Assembly (NCBI GenBank): GCA_963931865.1
Contig: OZ007510.1
Span: 13,045,981 to 13,109,980, forward strand
Direction: 5' to 3'
DNA: 64,000 bases
From: Axinella damicornis
Taxonomy: Eukaryota > Porifera > Demospongiae > Axinellida > Axinellidae
This document shows, piece by piece, positions 1 to 10,604 of the stretch. Within the stretch, counting starts at the first letter, position 1. Each line of letters begins with the position of its first letter. Made by a program: the position numbers and the translations under genes. The notes below the pieces were generated by a model. The model did no database searches. It worked only from the letters and a program-made list of their open reading frames with translations, and had not been told where the DNA came from.

Positions 1-216
1 CCTGGGACCCTGGGCCGTTCACTCCGCCATCTCCATGGCACCTTTCCGTATGTGCTCAAACTGTTGTGCAGCATGCTATAAGAACTACATGTACAGCCCA
101 TCCTGGTCTTCATGTGGGTAGAGATACTCTGTTGATTCAGTGAGGAGCAGCTTAGCTAGTGCAACATACCTGAGCATAGTCTTGTGTTGAGTGTCCAATG
201 TCCACATACATCATTA

Positions 217-285
217 TTGCCCAGCGGGAAGCGAGGCAACTAATCGTGCAGTGTGGAGGTCGAATCTGAGCTAGTGCGACTATAT
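217..285. repeat. Dispersed repeat fragment, inverted copy near 60,825-60,895
   Basis: The segment containing GCGAGGCAACTAATCGTGCAG-like sequence and then TCGAATCTGAGCTAG is found again in reverse complement around 60,825-60,895. It is probably an old MITE shared by both ends of the window. Confidence 0.5.
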
Positions 286-345
286 ATATTTGTCCGTAAC
301 GCAGTGGAAGTGGCCCCGCACGTAAATTACATTGTACGCATTGGA

Positions 346-369
346 CCCCCCCCCCCCCCCCCCCCCCCC
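346..369. repeat. Poly-C tract (24 C)
   Basis: An uninterrupted run of 24 cytosines. Similar C or G runs recur at 3195-3227, 31021-31047, 44401-44417, 44621-44645 and 45413-45428. Confidence 0.9.
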
Positions 370-716
370 AACCCGCACGCGTTGTCCTGTACAAAATGGA
401 TGAGTACGAGCACAGTACGAGTCAGTTTCTGACAGGAGACGACGATTGACAAGGCAAAGAGTGCAGCGACATCGAGAGAGAACTGATGAGGCGGGGAGGG
501 AGACTGCCAGAGCGGCTGACCGCAAGAGACTTAATTGGCAGGCAGAATGAAGTTAATGTTCGCCGTTCACAGAGACTCGCTATCACTCGTGGTTAAGTTC
601 TGAAACTGCCAAATTGTATCAAAGCTTCCGGCGAGGCATCTCTGCGTGGTCAACCACGTATGCACTAGTACTATACTGTGAACAATTGAGTATGTCACCC
701 CTCCCTCTTGCCCTCT

Positions 717-800
717 CTCCCTCCTCCCTCCCTCCCTCCCTCCCTCCCTCCCTCCCTCCCTCTCCCTCCCTCCCTCCTCTCTCTCCCCCTCCCTCCTTCT
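717..800. repeat. (CCCT)n microsatellite
   Basis: Long CCCT/CTCC run immediately upstream of the intact RPTOR-like exon. It forms the pyrimidine tract before that exon's acceptor. Confidence 0.9.
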
Positions 801-1642
801 TTCCTCTCGTAGTACTGCCAGGCAGATCTGGTCAAGGACGGTGGATACAAGTACTTCATTCAGATCCTCAATGACCACACCATTCAGTATGGGTACCAGA
901 CACTGGCTGTCTTCATCATTGTAAACAAGTACCCCAAAGGACAGGTTAGTAGTCTTGACGATCAGGCTCACTATTTTGTATCTGAAATGTGTACTTATCA
1001 AGAAGTGTACCAAGGATTCCCACATTTATGATGATGTTCCTATGCACCTTAATGATGGTAGGAGATCAGTTAGGTAAATAGGGTTTGCATTGCTAGGAGG
1101 TACCAGACAACAGCCTTACTTGTGTGCTAGGTAAAAGGCAGCTAGAAAGTTAGTGTAGCCATGGAACCAGCAGCTTGGGCTGCAGGTGACTAAGTTGCAA
1201 TTTAGTTGCTGGAAATGTGGGATATCATCTAAACATGGGAGATACTGCTGTTGAGTCTTTCTCCCTCCCTTGATGTCATGGACTGGCAGCGTTCTCTCTC
1301 CACACCCTTGCAGGAGTTGTGCCTTCAGAGCAACATATGTCCATCTGTCTGGAGTAGTTGTAGGAGCCTAACTCAATGCTGAAGCAGTGGCTGCCAATCT
1401 GCTTTGGAGGAAGTACGATGTTGCACGGTGGTGTGGGGTCAAGGACAGTGCCCACGAGAAGCTCTATTACCTCCCGTGGCATGAGGTCTCCAATGTGAGG
1501 GGGGATGGGAGGGTTTTGGGAGGGAGAGGAGGAAATGGGAATGGGGATGGAGGGAAGGGGAAGGGGGAGGGAATGGAGGAAGAAGGGGATGAATGTCTTG
1601 GGGATTTGCTGAAATTTTTACCTTGTAGTGCTGCTTCCCCCT

Positions 1643-1872
1643 TCACACATACACACACGTGCACACACACAACACACACACACATACACACACAACACAC
1701 ACACACATACACACACAACACACACACATACACACACAACACACACACACATACACACACGTGCACACACACAACACACACACACATACACACACGTGCA
1801 CACACACAACACACACACACATACACACACAACACACACACACATACGCACACACTTGCACTCACACTCACA
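1643..1872. repeat. Compound (CA)n microsatellite
   Basis: ACACAACACACACACATACACAC-type units repeat with CGTGCA interruptions. Open frames across it, such as HTHTHT on one strand and CVCVCV on the other, are repeat artefacts. Confidence 0.95.
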
Positions 1873-3193
1873 CATTATGACATTGTAATACACTCGCATA
1901 CACCAGCTGCACCTGAAGACGCATGCGAAGAATATTGGTGTGACTCTGGTCAGCTCATACTTGGCTCCTTGCCCCACAAATGATCACTTCACGGAGGCCA
2001 AGGCTGCCCCAGTGGGGGGTATGGGTGTCAGAACTGCAAGGTACTGTACGCTGCAGTGGTGACATGATTGTTGCTAGAAACCTGGTGAAGCATTGACAAC
2101 CTCCCTCTCTTCTCACACTCTCCTTTGCCCCTGCCCTTCTCCCTCCCCTTCCTTCCTCCTCCCTCCCTTCTCTCCCTACTTTCTCTCCCTACTTTCTTCC
2201 TCATCCCTTCTCTACCCTCCCTTGATCCTCTCTTCTCCTACCCCTCTTTCCTCCATCTCCCCCTCAGGCCTCCCTTCGTCCCTCCCAGCTCCTCTACACA
2301 AGATTTCAGAACTGACATCTCACTTCCCCACTCTCACCAATTTGGTCCAAAGAAGACGGTCTTGAAATGGGACCCATGGTGAGTGCATATATATTTATAT
2401 ACGATCGTTAAGTGTGTGACACACCTACATTGGGAGCGTGTGAGGGGGAGGATGGGGATGAGCTCTCAGAGTACCCATTTCACAGCCTCTGAAAACATCT
2501 TTCTGTGGCTGTTGCTGCAAATATTTTGCTAACTCACTCATGAAGGTAAGCTTGTTACTAATGTTGTATCCCTCTATGCACCACCTCCCTCCACACTCAC
2601 ACTCCTCCCCCTCCCCTCCCTCCTCACTGCACACACACTCCCTCTCCCTCCACGCTCGTCACCTCTTTCCAAACCCTTCCCCTCTGTCCACACACACTTC
2701 CCTCTTTCCTCCCCTCCCTCTACACTCACACTCCTCCCTCCCTCCAAACTGACGCTCCTTCCCCTCTCCCTCCACACACATACTCCCCTCTCTTCTACAC
2801 TGTACTCCTCCACTCCCCTCCCTTCCCCCCTCCCTCCTTGCACTCCATCCCTCTCCTCCCTATCCCCTGCTCCTGGCACTTCGTCCCTCCTCCCTACATG
2901 CACAGCAACCTGAGGAGTGTAGTACAAACAACATGAGCTACCAGCAGAGAGAATGCCGCTTCCTACACAACCATAACTCATGGAGGTGTGTGTTGGTGTG
3001 TGTGGTATGTGTATGCATGGAGTATAATTATGTGAGTTTGGGAGGAGGTATGCATGTGCATGTGTGTACTGAGTAGGAGTGGGAGAATGATTTGGGGAGG
3101 GAGTGATATGGTCATGGGATACCAATGAATGCTCTCCCCATCCTTCTGCAAACAAACTCTCGATCCCTCCTCCCACATAATTATTTCCCACAC

Positions 3194-3194
<1 letters not shown>

Positions 3195-3227
<33 letters not shown>
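3195..3227. repeat. Poly-C tract (33 C)
   Basis: An uninterrupted run of about 33 cytosines. Its exact length is uncertain because such runs are hard to sequence. Confidence 0.9.
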
Positions 3228-3229
<2 letters not shown>

Positions 3230-4262
3230 ACACACAAGAGTGACACCTGCTCTTTGGATCTGTTCAGGACAATGGGAGCGTCACCGGCACTGCGGCCCGG
3301 ACTTGCCATTATCATTGGTTGCTGGATAGACCGTCGACGCCTCTCAGACACAGCACTGGCACAATAACCACAGGTTAGTAGCGATCATGTCTGTTGACTC
3401 GCTGAACTTGGCAGGCCTATGATTGAGAGTCCCAGGCTTGTGTGGCTAGACTGCTCTGCGTACACAGTGTGTACTGCGTAGCTAGTAACTAACTATACTT
3501 GGTCAAGTCTATGACTTTTAAAGACTCCCTGATTCGGTGCAGCTGCTATTAAACTGGGGTATTGGCGGTCATCCAGAATGTGTTTGTACTCCCCTGCACG
3601 TGAGTCGTCGATACCTGGAGGCGACTGTAAAGATTGAAGCAATCATTTTTAGCTGTGCATGTGGCCGGTCGTACATGCAAGTGCTTATTGCAGTGCCAGC
3701 ATGCATACTTAATGAATTGACTGTTCTTTTTGCACGGCATTTTTGGTGATCCGGGTGATCCGGCAGTCCAGCTTTTACACAAGCCCAGGGGAATGCATGG
3801 TGTGGGAAATGTGTGTGTAGGGGAGAGGGGGGAGCATGGTGTATGTTTGTAGGTGGGGAGTGAGTGTGTGTGTGTGTATTATGTGTGTGTATATGTGTGT
3901 GTGTGCGTGTGTGCGTACACACATTGAATACTGCATAATGCAATTTGTGGCTCTTAGTGCCAAGAAATGAAAGTTTAGCAAAACCAGAACACACATGCAC
4001 TACTTCCAGATCTTGAGGCAACTGACAGCAGAGGCAACTCAGAGATCGGCCATATCATCAAGAGCTGCTCCTACTGGTACCAGAGCAGAGACCGGTAGGA
4101 TCCTGGACCTGGGGACACGGGGTATGGACGACGAGGAAGGCAAGCAACAAGTGGCCAAAATGCCACCAGAAGAGGTACAGAACACACCTAGCTCAGCCTG
4201 TCCTAGTTTACTCCAGTTTAAGGGAGAGCAAGAATCAGTTGGAGTTTGGCTGAGACCTTGAG

Positions 4263-4490
4263 TTTGGTTCCCAGCTGTATCCCAACTTGGAATCCCAGCT
4301 GGATCTGAGGTTTGAATCCCAGCTGGATCCCAGGTTTGAATCCCAGCTGGATCCCAGGTTTGAATCCCAGCTGGATTCCTGCCAGTGGTCTGGATCCCAG
4401 GTTGGAATCCCAGCTGGATTCCTAGTCTGGAACCCAGGTTTGATCCAAGCTGGATCCCGGGTTGAAATCCCAGCTGGAACCTGGGTTTGG
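4263..4490. repeat. 24-bp minisatellite in the tepsin-copy intron
   Basis: Repeats of about 24 bp around AGGTTTGAATCCCAGCTGGA, ten or so degenerate copies, located just after the donor of exon 4010-4174. Confidence 0.85.
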
Positions 4491-4860
4491 TTTTTCTCAC
4501 TCTCTTGACTCCAACCTCAGCTCTCCAGGCCAACTGTAGGCTTATGCCAGCATAATGGCCTAGTGCATCACCAGGAATAATGCAGGATTACTCCAGCTTT
4601 GAACTCTATCATGTTGATGTTGAGCAGTGTGGCTGTAGTGGTGCTGATCTCAATCTAGTACCAAGCACTAGTTCAGGGTCGGACAGGTGGTTCTCTCTTC
4701 AGAGCCCCACGTGCATCTGTAGGTACATGTATGTCGATAATGTGTTTTGTGGCTCTTGTCTTTGGATGCTGGTCCTAAACTGCATGGAGAATAATATGGG
4801 TGATGGAAAAAAAAAAACAGGAGAGATGCAGAATGGGGTATAATGGCTTCAAGTTTAGTA

Positions 4861-4953
4861 GTAGCCTTGTTCCCACGCCCCTGCCCAGTTGTCGTCGCTT
4901 GCACCGTACTGCAAGTGACGGAAAGCTGGGAGTGGCCTGGGAACTAGGCTAAG
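4861..4953. mobile_element. TAGCC-family palindromic MITE
   Basis: TAGCCTTGTTCCCACGCC is followed by a central GCTTGCANNGTACTGCAAG hairpin core and ends GCCTGGGAACTAGGCTA. It belongs to the same foldback family as 15809-15908 and 45843-45958. A shorter member, TAGCCTCATTCCCAGGCC to GGCCTGGGAACGAGGCTA, follows at 4967-5013. Confidence 0.75.
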
Positions 4954-5364
4954 CTTGTTGGCCATTAGCCTCATTCCCAGGCCATAGGAGAAATGGCCTG
5001 GGAACGAGGCTATAGACTTCCTGGTCTACTTGGCTGTGTGCACAGCCTTGGCCCATGGGGCCTGCCTTGATTAGTGGTTGCAGTTGTCCTGCTTCTGAGC
5101 ATGATTGAAACCTGATAGGTGAATGTTGCCACAGAAGTGCGATTGTGATTTATGTAAGCTGTAGCCACCATTTCCAGCTCCACCATGCAAACACACAGGG
5201 GGAAAGAGCTGGGAGATCTGCTCACATGTGGTGACGCCAGGTAGACCATGGGTAGACCAGGGTAGACACACAAGGGGTCTTGCCCAACAAATCTCTTTCT
5301 TGTAATGCATTACACCATGTGCATTTACTAGCCTGGAGAGCAGAGGTATAGATTGTAGTTGGTC

Positions 5365-5575
5365 TGAGTCCCGGGAGCCTCATTCTCAGGCTCTCCCGGG
5401 AGTCTTATCCCCAGGCTCTCCTGGGGACCTCGTCCCCAGACTCTCCCGGGAGTCTTGTCCCCAGGCTCTCCCGGGAGCCTCGTCCCCAGGCTCTCCCGGG
5501 AGCCTCGTCCCCAGGCTCTCCCGGGAGTCTTGTCCCCAGGCTCTCCCAGGAGCCTCATGCCCAGACTCTCCAATC
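5365..5575. repeat. 25-bp GC-rich minisatellite
   Basis: About eight copies of a unit resembling GTCCCCAGGCTCTCCCGGGA. The same array lies, inverted, in the matching intron of the complete tepsin gene (41,155-41,465), so it predates the duplication. Confidence 0.9.
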
Positions 5576-6477
5576 CCAACTGATCTGCCTGCCCCTTCTC
5601 TCTGACTCAATACGTGGAGCAGGGAGGAGGTTACCTATATTAGAGTGCACATTACCTATCACATCATCATCTCCCACAGAACTCAGAGCTGCTGGGTTTG
5701 TTCGCTGGCATGTCCCTCACTGGGGCTTCAGGAAAGAATAGTACGCCCCCAGTCAAACAAGCTCAGCCAGTCGTACCAGTAAATCCAGTCCAGCCAGCTC
5801 CAAAGGGTGAAGTTCAGGAGACTAGGACGTCAAGTGACTCATTTGCTGTTCTTTTGGGCATGGTAAGGTGGAAGATCTGCTAGAGAACTGCACTGATATA
5901 GCATCATTGTCATTCCCTCTCTCTCTGTTCGTCTCCCCTCCTAGGATCACTCTGTTACTGATCATCAAGGAGGGGAGCCACATCTCGGTCAGGAAGACGA
6001 CTCTCTCGTGGACTTTGGGGAAGATGAGGAAGAGTTTGATATGGGCAAGGCAGTGATGAACCAGTTATCAGGACTTGACTTGAGCACCTCCTCTGAGAGT
6101 GGGAGCTCATCTGGGATTCTTCAACCACTGCAGAGACAATGCCACGTACTACTCACTACCACCAGCAGGAGGTGTAGGTGTGGTCTATGCCACACCCACT
6201 GGCCACCCTATATATGGAATTGTACCCACAACTGGGGGTGTGGTGCCAGTCCTGTATGCCCCTCATGCACCTGGAGTGATGTACATGCAACAGGATCTTC
6301 TGGATCAATCAGATAATTTTGCCAGCTGGCAGAAGAGCATCGTCACTGTACAGATTTCTATGAAGGCTGCAAACTGGGCACACATTGGGTGAAAATGTGA
6401 ACGTTTATCTCATTCTGAGAATGTCAACTCCCATAATGTCAACTCCCAAACATTTATACAGCACAATCATGCAGTGA

Positions 6478-7640
6478 TGATGATGATGATGATGAAACTT
6501 TATTTTGACAGTGTAGCCCCTTCAATAATTATGTGGCTGCTAATATCTCCGGGGACCCTGCTTAATTTCACAGGAAATACACAATACAAGTCGTACACAA
6601 AGGGGCCCCTAAGATAAGTATGTGCAATACAAAATTTAATATACAAGAATTAAGGGGGTACTGCATTCACAGATATGTGCAATGCCCAGGGGAGCAAGCA
6701 CTATTGCAATTGAAGAGCCTTCATTAATTGGCAGGTGCTTACTCACTCTCCTGAGTATACCCAGATTCCTGCCAGCTTTCTTAGCCATGTATACACTGTC
6801 AATATGCTGTATGCTTCAAATTGAGTTTGTCATCCATGAGCACACCAAGATGCTTTGCAGTTTGTTCATTCCTAAGAGGCTGGTCGACCATCATACTCGA
6901 TGTGTGGGTGCTCAAACTCACGTTGTCTCTTCTCCCTCCCAGGAACATTGTGTGTGTTTTCTTGAGGTTTACTTGAAGGCAGGGTTTGCTTTTTGAAAGC
7001 CAACAGTCAGCTTCTGTCTCACCTCATCTCATGACAGTATAGAATGGTGTCATCCGCTTACAGTTGAGTCTCACATGTTATGATCTCAGCCGGTAGATTG
7101 TTGATGAACACAATGAACTATAGGGGGCCAGAATTGAGCCCTGGGGGACTCTGCTGCTGATTGGCCTGAGGGAGGATCTAGCTTGCTTTGCCAATGCTGA
7201 CACACTGCATACGATCATTATTGCTCTTGTACTGTAGTTAATTTGTGCTGCATATAACTGTATTATAGTCATGGTCATTTCGGGTATGCACTTGATTGCT
7301 ATTGTATGCTACTGTACAAACTTTTATAGAATAAAAAAGTAACTCTGGAACCAGACAAGTTCAGCACCATCCAGTTTTGACAGCAGCAGTTGTTGGTGTG
7401 TTGAGTCAAATGCTTTAGACAGGTCTATGAACAAGGTGCCCACAATATCTATGGACACTCTCCAGTCAGTATTAGATCTTGTGTTGAGTGTCCAGGACAG
7501 AAGCCAGATTGGGAGCTTGTCAGTAGACAGTGTTTGTGGAGCTGCCCACATACCAGTCGCTCCTGGAAACAGGTCGGATTTGAGTAACTATCATCCAATC
7601 TCCTATCTTGCCAGTAGTTGCTAAGGTATATTTGAAGGTG
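6478..7640 (-). mobile_element. Degenerate non-LTR retrotransposon (LINE) 3' fragment
   Basis: On the minus strand two open stretches carry reverse-transcriptase motifs. 7551-7340 reads VGTLFIDLSKAFDSTHQQLLL (motif A with F-D-L-S-K-A-F-D), and 7180-7100 reads SSRVPQGSILAP (motif B, GVPQGSILGP in active elements). They are in different frames with stops between. The minus-strand 3' end falls in a (CAT)n run near 6478-6495, and short microsatellite tails of this kind are usual for CR1/L2-type elements. It is a dead 5'-truncated copy. The clade assignment is a guess. Confidence 0.75.
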
Positions 7641-9640
7641 GGTGCAGTGTAGCCTCGGTCCCAGGCTCTCTCCTCACGTGCAGTGACCCTCAGTCTTCCA
7701 ATCCTTGGGGGAACACATCATCTATCTACCAAGCTCAGGTTGAATAGATACTGTAGCTTAAGCATCCAGCAATTGCAGGTGCTGCAACATGGAGACACTT
7801 TGCTGTTTAATATCCCATCCAGAGTTTCCAGTGGCCTTGTTCACATCGAGGGACTGCAGCACCAAATGCTACCTCTTTCTACATTTGCGCAGCTGTAGCT
7901 CTGCTGCTCGACTGTCGTCGGTCTATAAGTAAACATGTTTGCGAGAGTCGAACACTTTCTGCTCGAAGGGGTCGGCAGTGAAATGTCGTCGACTAGACTC
8001 GTTGCCCATGCACTACTCAGCGAACCATAGTCTCTCGTTCCGAGGGGAGGTCTGGGAACGAGACTAAGCAAACCAGAGGCGCGCGCCTCGAGGGTGTCGC
8101 ATGACTGGCGGCATGCATCAGATGGATCAGCGGCTGAGAAGCTTGGCTCATTAGTATCAGTGTCTCCTGGATACTTATGTGATAGTAAGTCAATGTAGGC
8201 CTATTATGTTTACAATGTTGTTCACATAAGCTACATATACTTGTGATCAGGAGATGGGATCAGAGGGAATGTCCCTGGAATTTGGGGATAGACCATACAT
8301 AATCATACAAATGTGACAAGAAACGATTTTCATAAAAACACTGGAAGGTGGGTTCAGAGCTATTCAGCACATTTGAATGTTCCATTCATGGTGATCACAA
8401 TGGTGCAAATCCCAGTCTCATATCTCATTCCTACATATCCCAGTGGCAGTGTACATGGATATAGCAAACAGAACTTTTTGCTGGCTTAAGGTAGTAAACA
8501 TGGGTACCGCGATCTCCGAAACCAAGTTGATGGATAAATGGGCAGCATCAAAGCGTACACAAGTTTCAGCAATACTTTGCATCAAACTGCTCCCTCTGCT
8601 TGAAAATGCCCTAAAACTCAATTTTAAGGCCCTCTACGAAACTGAAAATTTGGACCCTCTCTAAGGCCCCACCCACACTCTGACCCCATCATCAATACAC
8701 ACACAAAACAGGCCCCAAAACTACGGATGGATTTACCACCTGCTCTCCTCACTTGCAGGCTACAGCCCAAAACTCACTGCCACCCTCAAAAACAGAGGTT
8801 TGGCTACCCTAGGCTTTCAAAAAAAATTCCACGCACACCAACTAAAACCGACTCAAGCCAAGGCCAGTTTCCAAAAGGTCAACCTACCCCCTGCAGAAAT
8901 AGGGATGCTTTTCCACGTTCACCTCTCGGTTACCGAGTTTTGGCCACACATCTACTCCCTCTCACCAGCCCAGTCCAGCTACCAAACCAGCCAAATTCGC
9001 CCTAACACGAAAATGGGCGGGGCCTGTAATGCCGAAAGGTCAACTCTCTAGAGTACCTTGGCCAGGGAGCTGTCGGAGGCTGTTCACTTTCCAGGCTGTT
9101 CTTCGGCCACTTCAGCAGACCCACAAACATTCCTGCTCACTCCACCTAGCTATTCACACACAGATAGCCCATCGCCACATTCAATCAGCTAGAATAGCTT
9201 CTTACTTAAAAAAAAAAAAAGAAAAAAAAAAAAGAGTGTTCAAAAAAATCTTCAAAGTACCGCACGGCCACATCAGAGTACCGATTTGAAACTCGAAAGG
9301 GCCGCTAGCCGCATCAAAGAGAGAAGCCCCCCTTGTTTATTCCGGTTGCCGCCATGGGAAAACGTAAACAGATGAATAACTCTAAATAACCGTATGCAAG
9401 TGACGTCATCTCATTAATTATTCATGAGCAAAATTGCGCGATTTCGCCGATGCCGTGCTTCCTACCTTAAATCTACTGCGTATCCTAGTTTCGTGCCCAG
9501 ACCGCACACCCCGCAAGGGGGCACGAGACTATGCGTATCCTGTCAAAATGTGCCACAATTGGCATTTTATAATGTGCCAATTCTGGCATGTACGTGAGCA
9601 TACCTTGGTGTTTCTGTTCGCATGCATGTACATACGTACA
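7641..9640. other. Gene-poor stretch with MITE fragments
   Basis: It contains a partial TAGCCTCGGTCCCAGG motif at 7650, a short foldback at 8026-8068 (GTCTCGTTCCGAGG to CTGGGAACGAGACTA), an A-rich stretch at 9206-9233, and a related foldback at 9487-9535 (AGTTTCGTGCCCAGACC to GGGCACGAGACTA). Open frames at 8443-8664 and 8727-9051 match no family I recognise. The 5' exon(s) of the METTL25-like gene may lie here but were not found. Confidence 0.4.
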
Positions 9641-10085
9641 CAGGAGTTCTTCACAGAGAGGCACTGGGACAAGCTACCCCCCACATGGAGGGATGCCCTT
9701 GGTGATATAAACCCGGGGGAGGCCAGCTGGCTGCTGCTGAGCTGCCCCAATCACCAAGGCAACACTCACAGGTATGTGTCACTAGAGCTATGCATTGATC
9801 CATTGGCATTGCCCAGTAATGCTAATGCCAAGGTTAGAATCAGTAGGCTATGACCAGTAGGTACTTGCTGTATAGATCTCACAATCTTTCTTTATTCACT
9901 CTCATAGCTAGCTAGTAACGCCCACCATCCATATTACAATCTCTGTGTTCTCTCTTTTACTTCCGGTGACCAGACAATGCACCAAGGTCTATCCTCTATC
10001 CCTGCTGGCATTTGCAGCCACTGCCCGTGCCTTATCGCTCCCAACGCACCCAAGGAACAGCCCTCCCGACCCCAGACCAGTAAAT

Positions 10086-10090
10086 CCATC
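10086..10090 (+). repeat. Target-site duplication, left copy (CCATC)
   Basis: CCATC directly precedes the left LTR and directly follows the right LTR at 15667-15671. A 5-bp duplication is normal for Ty3/Gypsy integrases. Confidence 0.95.
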
Positions 10091-10545
10091 TGTGAGAGAC
10101 TGACGTTGATTATGTTTTCTTTACTTAATGATTTGTGCTATAGGGTAGCCAATTTACTTTCGTGGGTTTTTGATGGTTGTGCAATGTTTATACCTTAGGC
10201 ATCACCTTATGTCCTAAGATGGAGTTAGCTGAGAGGCGTTATGAGTTGTGCAACTTTGTCACCCAGGTCATCTATTCGGCTTGTATCATTAGTTTTGCAC
10301 TTCCTGAGACAGTTCTTTTGCTTGAATATGTAATATTTATCCATGTGGTTTCCTTTCTGTAGTCAGCTGTTCTTAGCTCTGGCACTGGTTATTTATTAGA
10401 TCATTGGTTTTGTAAGCTATTTAAGGTACCACTTTTTGGTCTCAAGTATCGGTGAACATCCAGTTGCAGTTGACTATCTATTAAAGTTTGAGTTCGGTTG
10501 AAGGTTCTGTTGTTCTTGCGGTGGCGCGAGGCGGAATCTTTCACA
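10091..10545 (+). repeat. Left LTR (5' LTR)
   Basis: 455 bp, begins TGTGAGAGAC and ends TTTCACA, so the ends are TG...CA with a 5-bp inverted TGTGA/TCACA. By eye it differs from the right LTR at two positions near 10437-10441 (TTGG versus CTGG/TCTG) and one near 10540. Confidence 0.97.
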
Positions 10546-10547
10546 TT

Positions 10548-10565
10548 TGGTGGCAGCGGTGGGAT
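10548..10565 (+). promoter_or_regulatory. Primer-binding site, complementary to a tRNA-Leu 3' end
   Basis: TGGTGGCAGCGGTGGGAT begins 3 nt after the left LTR. Its complement ends in GCTGCCACCA, which is the CCA-extended 3' end of common metazoan tRNA-Leu. The tRNA assignment relies on remembered tRNA sequences; the position is exactly as expected for a PBS. Confidence 0.8.
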
Positions 10566-10604
10566 AAGTTGTCGCAGGCGGGCTGACAAGATCCACGGAA
10601 TTGG

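Larger units (their letters stand above)
1..2985 (+). pseudogene. RPTOR: Decayed RPTOR (Raptor, mTORC1 scaffold) exons
   Basis: Raptor is the substrate-presenting subunit of mTORC1. Four separated segments read as Raptor HEAT/linker sequence in the right order. 2-75 gives LGPWAV in one frame and PYVLKLL in another, so a frameshift lies between them. 813-944 is an intact exon beginning YCQADLVKDGG, with AG before it and GT after it. 1314-1494 gives ELCLQSN, then LKQWLPICFG, then ARWCGVKDSAHEKLY in three successive frames, so it is broken at least twice. 2906-2985 (QQRECRFLHNHN) resembles the Raptor KEREWRFLRN segment. A piece near 2270-2381 (PHSHQF) may belong to the linker. The WD40 repeats were not found. 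The window begins inside the copy. The family match is from known Raptor sequence; the decay is visible directly. Confidence 0.72.
3790..6293 (+). pseudogene. TEPSIN: Partial tepsin copy (C-terminal half), inverted duplicate of the gene at 39.6-55.2 kb
   Basis: Three exons match exons of the complete minus-strand tepsin gene. 4010-4174 (ILRQLTAEATQ to MPPEE) and 5680-5862 (NSELLGLFAGMSLTG to LLGM) are open and spliceable. 5945-6293 starts in frame (DHSVTDQHGGEP), lacks a block present in the parent after EEEFD, and then shifts frame near 6135, so that the parental PPAGGVGVVYATPTGHP lies in another frame. Homology stops at 6293, exactly at the parental exon's last base: GATCTT follows here, whereas the parent has a GT donor. 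The upstream ENTH exons and the last exon are absent. The flanking introns, including two minisatellites, are also shared, so this is a DNA-level duplication and not a retrocopy. Confidence 0.85.

Noticed and set aside
1467..1977. Several long cysteine/valine- or histidine/threonine-rich ORFs on both strands
   Set aside because: They are translations of a (CA)n microsatellite and shift freely between frames.
10177..10362. A 61-aa ORF repeated identically at 15,298-15,483
   Set aside because: It lies inside the two LTRs, so its repetition is due to the LTRs and not to coding selection.
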